Source: CAVVMA01 sp963830715 (GTDB taxonomy: Bacteria; Desulfobacterota; Binatia; Binatales; Binataceae). Taken from it: 64,000 bases of DNA. Location: positions 279,242-343,241 of the forward strand of contig CAWHNS010000021.1 of the NCBI GenBank assembly GCA_963830715.1, given 5' to 3'. The position numbers and the translations under genes were made by a program. Under the pieces are notes generated by a model. That model did no database searches. It was not told where the DNA came from and saw only the letters and a program-made list of their open reading frames with translations. Positions 9,870-19,707 of the stretch are shown here, piece after piece (the first letter of the stretch is position 1; every line of letters starts with the position of its first letter).

Positions 9870-10514
9870 ATGGAGCGGCAGGCTAGACGCGCGCAGGTGT
9901 TGCGCCACGCCAAGCGAATCTTCGCCCGCAAGGGATACCATCGCACCAACGTCGCCGATATCATCGCGCGCGCCCGTATCGCGCGCGGCACTTTCTATCT
10001 CTACTTCCAGAACAAGAAGGACCTCTTCGAGGAGCTGCTAGAACAGGTGCTGGGAGAGCTCAGGACCCGGATTCTTCGCCTGCGCGTAGGACCCGGAGAG
10101 CCGGATCCGGTCGAACAACTGCGCGCCAATCTGCGGCGGGTGATGGACTTCGTCTTCGCCGAGCGCGAACTGACCGACATTCTGCTCAATCATTCGGTCG
10201 GTTTCGATCGCGAGCTCGACCTCAAGATTCGCGACTTTTACGAACGGATCGCCGACGCGATCCAGCGTTCGCTCGATCTCGGGATCGAGATTAAGCTCGT
10301 GAGATGTTGCGATACGCGCATCGCCGCGTATTGTATCCTTGGCGGCATCAAGCAGGTCGTGGGCGAGGCCTGGCACGGCGGCAAGCGCGACATTGACGCG
10401 CTGGTCGGAGAGATCCTTGAATTCGGGCTGCGCGGGGTCGCGCGCCCGGAACTGCTGGCCCCGCTTCCCGATCCGGTCCGCGAGAAGCAAAATGGCGTTC
10501 GAGCGCAAGTGTGA
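9870..10514 (+). CDS. TetR/AcrR family transcriptional regulator
   Basis: 214 residues. The N-terminal helix-turn-helix reads RHAKRIFARKGYHRTNVADI, then IARGTFYLYFQNKKDLFEEL, the standard TetR DNA-binding core. The C-terminal helical domain (residues 65-200) is the ligand-binding/dimerisation part and is not recognisable beyond the fold. The gene is divergent from the NHL protein across a 150-base gap and lies 40 bases before the HAD-LarA-reductase cluster on the same strand. It is the best local candidate to regulate that cluster. Several lipid and fatty-acid operons are controlled by TetR proteins, but this link is inference from position. Confidence 0.88.
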   Translation: MERQARRAQVLRHAKRIFARKGYHRTNVADIIARARIARGTFYLYFQNKKDLFEELLEQVLGELRTRILRLRVGPGEPDPVEQLRANLRRVMDFVFAERELTDILLNHSVGFDRELDLKIRDFYERIADAIQRSLDLGIEIKLVRCCDTRIAAYCILGGIKQVVGEAWHGGKRDIDALVGEILEFGLRGVARPELLAPLPDPVREKQNGVRAQV

Positions 10515-10554
10515 ATCGGCGAGCCGGTCTTTTTGCGCCGCGAGGTAGAATGAC

Positions 10555-11316
10555 ATGTCAGTTCTTGGCCCGAGACGCAGGAACTTGAGCCGCGCAGGCA
10601 AGGCGGCCGCCTTCTACGACCTCGACGGGACGCTGGCCGACTTGAACCTGATCCATTCGACCGCGTTCGTTCTGGCCAATCTCGGCGAATGGTCGGGCCG
10701 CGCCGGATACCTGCTGACGCTGGCGGCCAACCTGCCGCGTCTGTATCTGGCCGAGCGACAGGATCGCCGCCTGCTCAACCTCGCGTTGTTCGGAGTCTTC
10801 AAGGGCGTTTCGCGCGATCGCCTGATCGCGCTCGGCATCGAGTACTGCGATCGCGTGCTGCGGCGCCATCTTTACCCGCAGGCCGTCGAGTTGGTTCACG
10901 CCAACCGCGCCGCCGGGCTCGAGCCGGTACTGGTGACCGGCTCGCCCGATTTCGTGGTCGAACCGCTCGCGCGGCATCTCGAAATCGCGGCCTTCGCGGC
11001 GAACCGGTTCGTCTTCAGCCGGGGCCGCGCGACCGGGCGCCTGAAGGAGCCGGTGATGGTCGGAGGCGAGAAGGCCGATTGGTGCGGCCGTTACGCCCTC
11101 GACAACGAACTCGACTTGTCGGATTGCTGGGCCTACTCCGATTCCATCCATGATCTCCAGTTCCTGTGCGCGGTTGGTCATCCGGTGGCCGTCAATCCCG
11201 ACCGCAAGCTGGAGCGCGCCGCGGCCAGCCGCCAGTGGCCAATCGTGAGATTCGGACGGGGTACTGCCGGCGGTTTTGCCTCGAATGTCGGCGAAGTCCT
11301 GAAGGCGCAACCTTGA
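10555..11316 (+). CDS. HAD-IB family phosphatase
   Basis: 253 residues. HAD motif I is FYDLDGTLAD (nucleophile D22, acid D24). Motif II is in VLVTGSPDFVVEPLA, and motif IV lies around DCWAYSDSIHDLQFLCAVG with the downstream PVAVNPDRKL typical of the HAD-IB/SerB-like group. The helical cap has the YLAERQDRR pattern. HAD-IB enzymes of this size often dephosphorylate phospholipid intermediates or phosphoserine-like substrates. Because the two following genes form a tight cluster with an acyl-reductase/acyltransferase megaenzyme, a lipid phosphate is a reasonable guess at substrate, but there is no direct residue evidence. Confidence 0.8.
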   Translation: MSVLGPRRRNLSRAGKAAAFYDLDGTLADLNLIHSTAFVLANLGEWSGRAGYLLTLAANLPRLYLAERQDRRLLNLALFGVFKGVSRDRLIALGIEYCDRVLRRHLYPQAVELVHANRAAGLEPVLVTGSPDFVVEPLARHLEIAAFAANRFVFSRGRATGRLKEPVMVGGEKADWCGRYALDNELDLSDCWAYSDSIHDLQFLCAVGHPVAVNPDRKLERAAASRQWPIVRFGRGTAGGFASNVGEVLKAQP

Positions 11317-11341
11317 AGTAAGGACGAAGGGAGGACGATCG

Positions 11342-12983
11342 ATGGCGCGTCCGCAGGCCAGGCTCAAGGAACTCAAGCCCGCGCAATTGCAGCACGAGGT
11401 CGGCGCTCGCCGCGACCTGGTGGTCACCCTCACCCGCCGCTCCGAGCCGCGCCTGATAGCGTACGGCGACGAGTTCATGCTCGAGAAGCTCCCGGCGGGT
11501 ACGCGCGTGATATATCCGCCGCCGCCGCTCGAGCCGCTCGCCGATCCCGATGGCGCGATTCGCTACGCTTTGCTCCATCCGGAGAGCGCCGACCCGCTCT
11601 TCGCCCAACTCGACCCGAACATGCGCGTGACCATCGCGATCGACGACATCAGCCTGCCCCTGCCGCCGATGCGCCGGCCGGACATCCGCGAGCGCGCGCT
11701 CAACATCGTGTTGCAGACGCTGGCCGACTATGGCGTGGACGACGTGCACCTGATTATCGCCACCTCGCTGCATCGCAGGATGACCGAGGCGGAGATTCGG
11801 CGCAGCGTGGGCGACCGCGCGTTCAAGCAGTTCTGGCCCGAGCGGCTCGTACAACTTCGACGCCGAGAACAAAAGCGAACTGGCGATGCTCGGCAAGACC
11901 GATCACGGCGAGGAGGTCTGGCTCTCGAAACGCGCCGCCGAATCCGATCTGTTGATCTATCTCAACATCAACCTGGTGCCGATGGACGGCGGGCACAAGT
12001 CGGTCGCGGTCGGCCTGGCTCCGTACCGCAGCCTCCGCCACCATCACAACGCCGCGACGCTGCGCGACTCGCATTCCTTCATGGACCCCCAACGCTCCGC
12101 GCTCCATCACAGCGCCGAGCGGATGGGACGAATCGTCAACCAGCACGTCAACGTCTTCACGATCGAGACCGCGGTCAACACCCAGATGTACGGTCCGCTC
12201 CTGGATTTCCTGCACAAGAACGAGGACCGCTTCAGCGACTGGGATCGCACCCGCATGCGCGGCTTTCGCTGGACGCTGCGCAACATGTCCAACGAGCTGC
12301 GCCGCCAGGTGATGCATCAGTATGCCGCGCCCTACGGGATGACCGGGGTGTGGGCGGGCGAGACCGAGGGCGTGCATCGCAAGGCCCTGGCCCGCGTTTA
12401 CCAGCAATACGCGGTCCCGGTGAAAGGCCAGTCCGACATACTTATTGTAGGCGTGCCCTACATCTGCCCGTACAACGTCAACTCGATCATGAATCCGATC
12501 CTGGTGCAGTGTACCGGCCTCGGCTACCTGTTCAACATGTATCGCAACAAGCCGCTGGTGCGCGCCGGCGGGACGATGATCATCTGCCATCCGCTGCGCG
12601 ACGAGTTCCATCCCGAGCACCATCCGAGCTACATCGAGTTCTTCCATCGATGCCTCGCCGAGACCACCAGCGCGCCGGACCTGGAGAAAAAGTTCGAGCA
12701 GGAGTTCGCGCGCAATCCGACCTACATCCACATGTACCGCTACGGCCATGCCTATCACGGAGTACATCCGTTCTACATGTGGTATTGGGGCGAGCCGGGG
12801 CGCCATCATGTCGGCCGCGTCATCGCCGCCGGATGCGAGGAGCCCGAAGTCGCCTCGCGCCTCGGATGGGAATCCGCCGAGACCCTGGACGAGGCAATCG
12901 CGATGGCCACCGCCGATCTGGGCCGCTCCGCCACCATCACCTACCTGCATCTGCCGCCGCTGGTGATCGCCGATGTCGAATAG
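11342..12983 (+). CDS. LarA-like (DUF2088, nickel-pincer lactate racemase family) protein (frameshift)
   Basis: About 546 residues after joining the two frames near 11845. The N-terminal domain contains VTIAIDDISLPLPPM, and the junction YNFDAENKSELAMLGKTDHG matches the racemase-family pattern NHDxxx...LGxTxxG. The candidate cofactor lysine is in MDGGHKSVAVGLAPY, equivalent to GGxK of LarA, where Lys carries the nickel-pincer nucleotide. The upstream PH motif that supplies a nickel-ligand His in LarA is not seen; the position reads NLVPMD. The C-terminal half is unusually rich in His, Tyr and Met. The last 11 bases overlap the start of the large reductase gene, so they are translationally coupled. 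The reaction is unknown; it may be a 2-hydroxy-acid or polyol isomerisation. Confidence 0.7.
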
Positions 12984-15900
12984 CGCTGGCAACGGCAATC
13001 GCAATGGGGTGCCGCGCGGATCGCAGCCGATGCCGCCGCTAGCCGAGGTGTTCGCCAAGCGTCGCATCCTCCTGACCGGCGGGACCGGATTCCTCGGTAA
13101 GGTCTTCCTCTACCTGCTGCTCAGATGGCATCCGGAGATCGATCGCATCTACCTGCTGATTCGCGGCGACGAGCGCTCGAGCCACGGCCGCTTCCGCCGC
13201 GAGATCCTGGACTCGCCCGCGATGGGGCCGCTGCGCGATCATCTCGGCGAGCGCTTCGATCGTTATATCGAGGAGAAGCTCGCAGTGGTCGCGGGCGATA
13301 TCACCGACGAGCATCTCGCGGTCGGCGGCGGCGAGGCTCTGAGGAAGGTCTCGATCGACGCCGTCGTACACTGCGCCGGGCTGGTGAACTTCGAAGCCTC
13401 GCTCGAAAAGGCGCTGGCCGCGAACACCAGCGGCGTAGCCAACGTGCTGAAGTTCTGCGGCAGGCGCGGCGCGGCGATGCTGCACGTATCAACCTGCTAT
13501 GTCGCCGGCGGCGCGGATGGACACCGCTTCGAAGACGACCTGCCCGTGAACTGGTGTCCCAACGGCGCGCGCAATTTCAGTCTCGAGCGCGAAATCCGCG
13601 ACGCGCTCGCAGCCGTCGATCGGGTTGTCGCCGAGTCGCGCGATCAAGCGCAAATGGCCGAACTCGAGCCGGACCTCGAAGACCAGCCATCTCCGCATGG
13701 ACGGGGCGAAGGCGCAGCCGAGATGCGGCGCAAGCGATGGGTCGAGGATCGGCTCAAGGAAATCGGCCGCCAGCGCGCGCTGCGCCTGGGATGGCCCAAC
13801 ACCTACAGCTACAGCAAGAGCCTCGGCGAGCAACTGGTGCTCGCCGCGCGTGAGGAGCTGAACGTCGCGGTCGTGCGGCCCGCGGTGATCGAGAGCGCGC
13901 TCAAGGACCCATTCCCCGGATGGAACCAGGGCGTCAACACCAGCGCACCGCTCACCTATATGTCGGGACGCGGTTACCGTTTCTATCCGGCGCGCGCCGA
14001 CCTGGTGCTGGATGTAATTCCGGTCGATCTGGTCGCGCATGCGATGGTGCCAGTTCTCGCCGCCCTGCTGCTTCGCCGGCAGAATCCCATCTACCAGCTC
14101 GGCACCTCGGACTCGAATCCGCTAACGATGCGCCGACTCGTGGAATTGACCGCGCTCGCGAACCGGCGCGACCAGAAGAACGGCGAAGGCTCGATGGGCC
14201 GGCTGGCGCGCCATCTCGAAGCCGTGGTGGTTTCGCGGAGCACATATGAGCTGGCCAGCCGCACGTTCCCCGCCATGCTCAAGCGCGGCGCCGGGCTGCT
14301 CAGAACGGCGCTGGGTGACGGCTCGTCGCGCGCCAGGGAGATCGAGCGCCGCATTGACCGGTTCGTTGACGAAACTGATCTCGCACGATCGCTGGTCGAG
14401 GTATACCGGCCATACATCCAGGACCTCATCTACACCTTCCACTGCGCCAACATCCGCGCGCTCTACGGCCGGCTCGCTTCGCAGGACGCGCGGCGCCATC
14501 CGTTTCGACCCGACCAGATCGACTGGCACGACTACTGGCTGAATGTTCACATGCCCGGGCTGCGCCGGCATATTTTTCCGCAACTCGATCTTCACACCCG
14601 ATCCCGGCCGCGCGGGGTTCCGCGCCACAAGAGCCTGCTGGAGATGCTCGACAGTTGCGTGGAGCGATTCGGCTCGCGTTCGGCGCTGATGGCGCGTGCG
14701 CCCTCGGGCGAGCGAATCACTACCACCTATCGCGAGCTTCGCGACGGCGCGCGCCGCGGTGGATTGCTGCTCCGGATGCGCGGCGTAAAGCCGGGCGACC
14801 GCGTGATGCTGATCGGCGAAAACTCGCCGGGTTGGGCCCTCGCCTATTTCGCGATTCTGAATGCGGGGGCGATCGCGGTCCCGCTGGACCATCAGATCTC
14901 CGCCGAGGAGTTGGCGGCAATCTGCGCAATCGCCGCTCCCAACGCCGCGCTCGTATCATCGGCGGTCTCACGCCGCCTTGATGGCGCGTTCAGGTCCGCC
15001 TGCGGCGGGATCGTGCGGATCGATCTCGAGGAACTGCGCCGTCCCTTCATTCTGCGCGCCAAGTCGCCGGCGCCTGTGCCGCCCGATCGCAAAACCCTTG
15101 CCTCGATCGTGTTCACTTCAGGCACCACCGGCGCGCCGAAAGGCGTGATGCTCACGCACGGCAACTTCGCGGCGGAAGTCGCGATGATCTCGCGGGTGTT
15201 CACCTTGAGCAGCGACGACCTGTTGCTGTCGCTGCTGCCGCTTCATCATACGTTCGAGTTCACCTGCGGGATGCTGCTGCCGCTGGCCAGCGGCGCGACG
15301 GTGCTCTATCCGATCGGCGTCGAGGCGGCCAATCTTTCACGCACGCTCGCCGACGTACGGCCCACCGCGCTTATCGGCGTCCCCGCGCTCTGGCAGGCGA
15401 TCCATCGCAGGATCGTTCAACGGCGTCGAAGCGCGCGGGCCGTTCTTTCACGCGGCATTCGACCAGCTTCGCGAATTCAACCGCACGCTGGACAAGGACT
15501 TCCGGATCAATGCCGGCGGCGTCCTGTTCCGCCAGGCGCACGCCGCGCTGGGGGGGCGATTGAGACTCGCCGTGAGCGGCGGTTCCGCGCTTCCCAATTG
15601 GGTGGCGGAGTTCTTCAACGACATCGGAATTCATCTGCTCGAAGGTTATGGGCTTACCGAGGCGTCTCCGGTCCTGACCGCGGCCCATCCCGGCGAGCCG
15701 CTCGTCACCGGATCGGTCGGCAAGCCGCTGGCCGGCGTCGAGTTGAAGCTCGAAGGCGGCGGCGAAGCTATCGGTGAGATCGTCGCGCGCGGGCCAAACA
15801 TCATGAGCGGCTACTATCGCAATCCGGCCGCGACCAGTGAGGTGCTGCGCGACGGATGGCTTCACACCGGCGACCTGGGGCGCCTCGACGATCAGGGGCG

Positions 15901-17323
15901 GCTCTATATCGTCGGGCGCGCCAAGGAAGTCATCGTCGATTCCGGCGGCAATAACATCTATATCGACGAGCTCGAGGAGGCCTACGGACATTCGCCGTAT
16001 CTGAAAGAGCTCGCGGTGGTGGGAATCAAGGTCGGCAACGCCGAGCAGGTCGCGGCGCTGGCGGTCCCGGCGTATGCGCGCGGCGAGCGCCGCCGGGCCG
16101 TCGAGGACAAGCTGCGAGCGCACTTCGACGAGATCGGCGCCCGCCTGAGCCCGCACAAACGAATCCGGATCCTGCGGTTCGGCGATGCCGACTTGCCGCG
16201 TACCCGGACCCGCAAGGTGAAGCGGGGCGAGGTCGCGGCTGCGCTGCACGCGATGCTCCAGGGAGATCCGGCGCGCAAGGCGGCGGTTAGCGGCGACATT
16301 GAACCGTGGCTCTCGGACGCGCTGGCTCAGGTCGCAGGTGCGCAGGACATAACGCTCGCGACGCGTCTGGTCGAGGATCTCGGACTCGATTCGCTCGCGC
16401 TGGCCGAACTGGGCGAGCATATCGCGGAGCGGGTAAGCCGCGAGCTCTCGCCGGAAGAGCTCTCGCAGATTCACACCATCGCGGATTTGCAGCAGATGGT
16501 GAGCCAGGGCGCGAGCCGGATGCGGCTGCCCTCGTATGCGCGTTTCGGGCGGCCATTCACTCCCACCCTCCCGGCACTCGTGCGGCGGCTTGGCGAGGCG
16601 GGACTCCGGCGCGCGCAGCACGCGGGCTTCGAGTCCTGGCTGAAGCCGCGCATCATGGGCCACGGCAATATCGCGTTCAATCGCAACCTGCTGGTGGTTG
16701 CCAATCACGCGAGTCATCTCGACTTCGGCCTGATCGGCTATGCGCTCGGACCGATCGGCGAGCGGCTGGTGGTCCTCGCCGCCGCCGACTATTTCTTCAA
16801 CACCCCGACCCGGCGGTTCATCGCCACCAACTTCACCCGGCTCATCCCGTTCGATCGCGAACGGGCGCAGTTGGAGTCGCTCGAAGAGGCGATGCAGGAA
16901 CTGGCGCACGGCAGAAGCGTCCTGATGTTCCCCGAGGGCACGCGCTCGCCCGACGGGGCGATCCACGAGTTCAAGAGCGGTGCCGGATTCCTCGCGCTGC
17001 GCAGCGGATGCGACGTGCTGCCGATAAATCTGCGCGGCACTTACGACGTTCTCGGCAAGGGCAGCCTAGTCCCGCGCCGCCGTCCGGTGGAGGTTCGCAT
17101 TGGCAAAGTGATCACCAGCGCCGAGCTCCGCGCGATCGCCGAAAACAGCGAAGGCGCCGGCGCCTACCGCAAGCTCGCCGAATTCATGCGGCAGCGGGTC
17201 GTCGACCTCGCCGCTCCGCACGCGCGGATCGCACGACGCCTTCCGCCGGCCGCCGCGAGCACGCCGCCACCGCGTCGGGCTCGCAATCGGCGCAGCGACG
17301 ACGGCGCGGCGGCCAAACTCTGA
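12973..17323 (+). CDS. Multidomain acyl reductase / AMP-ligase / ACP / PlsC acyltransferase, ElbD-like (frameshift)
   Basis: About 1450 residues after one frame repair near 15420. Domain 1 (about 1-540) is a thioester-reductase/fatty-acyl-reductase Rossmann domain with TGGTGFLG at 35-42 and catalytic Y278-x3-K282 (YSYSK). Domain 2 (about 555-1095) is an AMP-forming acyl ligase with FTSGTTGAPKG and, after the shift, EGYGLTEASPV and GRAKEVIV. Domain 3 (about 1100-1180) is an acyl carrier protein with the phosphopantetheine site DLGLDSL. Domain 4 (about 1220-1400) is a PlsC-type acyltransferase with NHASHLD and FPEGTRS. This domain set matches what I recall of ElbD from the Myxococcus ether-lipid locus, which loads, reduces and transfers acyl chains. 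Expected output is a fatty alcohol or alkyl/acyl glycerolipid. It is coupled to the HAD and LarA-like genes. Confidence 0.82.
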
Positions 17324-17329
17324 GGGCCT

Positions 17330-18193
17330 ACGAGACTCCGCGCATTTCTCCTCGTTCTCGTCGTCCTGATTGCCCCGCGCGCTGAGGCGTGGGATTCCGG
17401 AACGCATCGCCTCATCACGCGCCTGGCGATCGAGGCGTTGCCGCCCTCCCCGCTTCAATCCTTCATGGCGCGCCACACGCGCGCTCTCGAACGGTACTCC
17501 GTGCTTCCCGACACGCAGCTCAAGGAACTATACGGCAAGACCGAAGCGCGCAGGCATTACATCGACCTCGAATACTTCGGGTCCCGCCGGTTGGACGCGC
17601 TCGGACCCGACCTCGACGTCATGGAGCGCCGGTTCGGCACGATGCGTGTGCTACGCGCGGGGACGCTGCCCTGGACGATCGAGGATGTCAGCGCGCAACT
17701 CGAGGCGGCGTGGACCAGCGGCGACTGCGATCGGGTGCTGCCCCTATCCGGATATCTGGCACACTATGTCGGCGACATGAGCCAGCCTCTGCACACCACC
17801 GAACGCTACGACGGGGAGTTCCCGAGCGATAAAGGGATGCACGCGCGACTCGAGCGCGCCGTCGATCGCTCCGTCGCGCGAATCGATGAGTTGGCCAGGC
17901 CCGAGGTTCACGTCGTACCAATCGTCTCGGCGTGGGATTCGACTATCGCAGGGCTGCGTGAATCGAATGCGCTGGTCGGCGAGGTCTTCAAGGCCGACCG
18001 CGAAGCGCGAACAGCCAGCGGCGGCGACGAACAAGCATACACGGCGATATTGATGAACCATGAAGACAAGATGATCGCCGGCCGGATCGCCGACTCAGCC
18101 TCGCGGCTGGCGTCGATTTGGATTTACGAATGGCAGCAGGCCGGCCGCCCGATGCCTGCCAGCCCTGAGCCGAGGCGCCGGGGTGATTATTGA
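17330..18193 (+). CDS. Exported zinc-dependent phospholipase C / S1-P1 nuclease-like protein
   Basis: About 287 residues. A hydrophobic signal segment (RLRAFLLVLVVLIAPRAEA) is followed directly by W-D-S-G-T-H-R-L-I; a mature N-terminal Trp and an early His are zinc ligands in the phospholipase C/S1-P1 nuclease fold. Further possible ligands are in RRHYIDLEYFG, SGYLAHYVGDMSQPLH (the HxxxDxxQPLH motif of this family) and HARLE. No ATG/GTG/TTG lies between the previous stop (17321-17323) and the signal peptide. The best candidate is ACG at 17330, so either a non-standard start or a base error is involved; a TTG at 17438 would delete the signal peptide and the Trp. Its position right behind the lipid megaenzyme favours a phospholipid substrate. 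Confidence 0.7.
   Translation, partial: TRLRAFLLVLVVLIAPRAEAWDSGTHRLITRLAIEALPPSPLQSFMARHTRALERYSVLPDTQLKELYGKTEARRHYIDLEYFGSRRLDALGPDLDVMERRFGTMRVLRAGTLPWTIEDVSAQLEAAWTSGDCDRVLPLSGYLAHYVGDMSQPLHTTERYDGEFPSDKGMHARLERAVDRSVARIDELARPEVHVVPIVSAWDSTIAGLRESNALVGEVFKADREARTASGGDEQAYTAILMNHEDKMIAGRIADSASRLASIWIYEWQQAGRPMPASPEPRRRGDY
18112..18187. repeat. Dispersed imperfect repeat, copy 1
   Basis: This segment and the one at 19071-19137 share GTCGATTT-GATTTACG at the left and a nearly identical 37-base core (CCGATGCCTGCCAGCC then TGAGCCGAGGCGCC). Copy 1 overlaps the 3' end of the zinc-phospholipase-like gene; copy 2 is intergenic, so the element has probably inserted into or extended a coding end. 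Confidence 0.6.
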
Positions 18194-18300
18194 ATTCCGC
18201 CCAATAGCGACAATTGCAGGTATTCTGTGTTGTGCTGAGGGCATTGGATTTCCAGCAGGGGTAAGCGGGCACTTCGAAGCACTGGAGGTCACAGACGACG

Positions 18301-19014
18301 ATGGGAATCAGACTCAAGCAAATGTGTCTGTTGCTGAGCGCGGCATTAGTGGGATGCGCAGGAGCGTCCGCAACGCAGCAGTCGGCGATGTCGCCCGCGG
18401 TCGGCGCCCGTCCGACTCAAATTGTAGTTTACCCCTTCAGCGTCGATCCGTCAGACGTCACGCTTAATCAGAGCATCATACAAAGGGCATACCGGAGCGT
18501 GTCCGGCGAAGACGAGAGCGCGCAGCAGCTTAAAATCGCCCACGACACCGCCGAAAACGTGTGCCTGGAAGTCGTCACCGCCTTGAAGGCGAAGGGATAT
18601 GACGCGGTATGCCAGAATCGCGGAATCACCATCGCGGGCGACAATGTGCTGATCGTGGATGGCGCCTTCACCGACATCAGCGAGGGAAACCGCCTGCGCC
18701 GGATCGTGATTGGACTGGGCGCGGGAGCGTCAACGCTGGACACCAGCGTCGAGATGTGGCAGCGGTCGGGCGCCGTGTCTTCCCGGCTGCTCGCATTCAC
18801 GACCCACGCTGACAGCGGCAAGATGCCCGGAGTGGCAGTTATGGGCCCGGCGGGCGGCAGCAGCGCCGGCGCGGCCTCGGTGGTGGCCGTGAACGGCGCG
18901 GCCGGAGGCGTCAAGAGCTACACCTCGTCCAGCGGGTTTCTCGCCAACAAGACGGCCACCCAGATCGTCGATTCGCTGACGCAATATTTTGCTCAGCACG
19001 GATGGGCCTCGTGA
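18301..19014 (+). CDS. DUF4410-type lipoprotein
   Basis: 237 residues starting with MGIRLKQMCLLLSAALVGC, a lipoprotein signal peptide with lipobox LVGC (Cys at about residue 19). The mature part begins with a Ser/Ala-rich linker and then IVVYPFSVDPSDVTLNQS. A segment NLIVDGAF-like (DNVLIVDGAFTDISEGNR) and a Gly-rich stretch GLGAGASTLDTSVEMWQR follow; these are characteristic of DUF4410 proteins, which are outer-membrane-associated lipoproteins of unknown function. A weak repeat lies on each side of the gene. No partner genes identify a role. Confidence 0.7.
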   Translation: MGIRLKQMCLLLSAALVGCAGASATQQSAMSPAVGARPTQIVVYPFSVDPSDVTLNQSIIQRAYRSVSGEDESAQQLKIAHDTAENVCLEVVTALKAKGYDAVCQNRGITIAGDNVLIVDGAFTDISEGNRLRRIVIGLGAGASTLDTSVEMWQRSGAVSSRLLAFTTHADSGKMPGVAVMGPAGGSSAGAASVVAVNGAAGGVKSYTSSSGFLANKTATQIVDSLTQYFAQHGWAS

Positions 19015-19070
19015 CGGTATCACTCCCTCCGGATTTACTGGCAGGAGAAGCTTGCCTGGCGGGATCTTGA

Positions 19071-19137
19071 GTCGATTTCGATTTACGCGGCCACCCCGAT
19101 GCCTGCCAGCCGTGAGCCGAGGCGCCCGGGGTGGGAT
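19071..19137. repeat. Dispersed imperfect repeat, copy 2
   Basis: Second copy of the element at 18112-18187, differing by a few substitutions and an internal deletion of about ten bases. It lies between the lipoprotein and phosphatase genes. Confidence 0.6.
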
Positions 19138-19172
19138 TGGCGTATCGCCGGCTTTCTTGCAAGACTGAGAGG

Positions 19173-19706
19173 GTGGTGGACTGGTTCAGCACACGACACG
19201 AGGGGGAGGCCCGTTCGACCCGCGATCGGCGCCCCTCGGTGACAGAGGTGTCAGATAACCTGCTCGTCGGAGAGTACCCCGCCGCCGAAGATATCGGCTG
19301 GCTCAAAGAGACCTTCGCGGTAACCGCGGTCCATAATCTTCAGGACGATTACGACTTGCGGCACAACGGGCTCGATATCGGCGAGTTGCGCGCGGCCTAT
19401 GCGCGCCACGGGATCAAGCTGGTGCGGACGCCGATTTCCGACGGCAGCGCCGATCATATGGCCGAGCGCCTCGAGGCCGCCCTGGCCGACCTGCGCGCAC
19501 TGATCGATTCGGGCGAGCGCGTTTACCTTCATTGCAACGCCGGTCTGAATCGCGCGCCCACGCTCGCGATCGCTCATCTGCGCGCCCACGGCGGAATGTC
19601 GCTGGACGAGGCCGCGGCTCATCTGAAGCGCCGGCGCGCTTGCGGCCCGTTCATGACCGTATTGGAGGACTACTTCGGACCACGCGACCACAAGCCAGGC
19701 CGATAG
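19173..19706 (+). CDS. Dual-specificity-type (Cys-based) protein/lipid phosphatase
   Basis: About 177 residues from a GTG at 19173; a second GTG is at 19176. The active-site P-loop is HCNAGLNR (His120, nucleophile Cys121, Arg127), and a general-acid Asp is plausible in PISDGSADHM. The domain begins with VSDNLLVGEYP, typical of DSP/PTPMT1-like proteins. The next gene starts two bases after the stop and encodes a CDP-alcohol phosphatidyltransferase. PTPMT1-type enzymes dephosphorylate phosphatidylglycerophosphate, so this pairing hints at a phospholipid phosphatase over a protein phosphatase. That functional choice is inference. Confidence 0.78.
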   Translation: MVDWFSTRHEGEARSTRDRRPSVTEVSDNLLVGEYPAAEDIGWLKETFAVTAVHNLQDDYDLRHNGLDIGELRAAYARHGIKLVRTPISDGSADHMAERLEAALADLRALIDSGERVYLHCNAGLNRAPTLAIAHLRAHGGMSLDEAAAHLKRRRACGPFMTVLEDYFGPRDHKPGR

Positions 19707-19707
19707 T

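Noticed and set aside
11823..13067. 414-codon minus-strand frame across the LarA-like gene
   Set aside because: It is antisense to a conserved protein, with His/Arg-rich composition that reflects codon complementarity, not a real protein.
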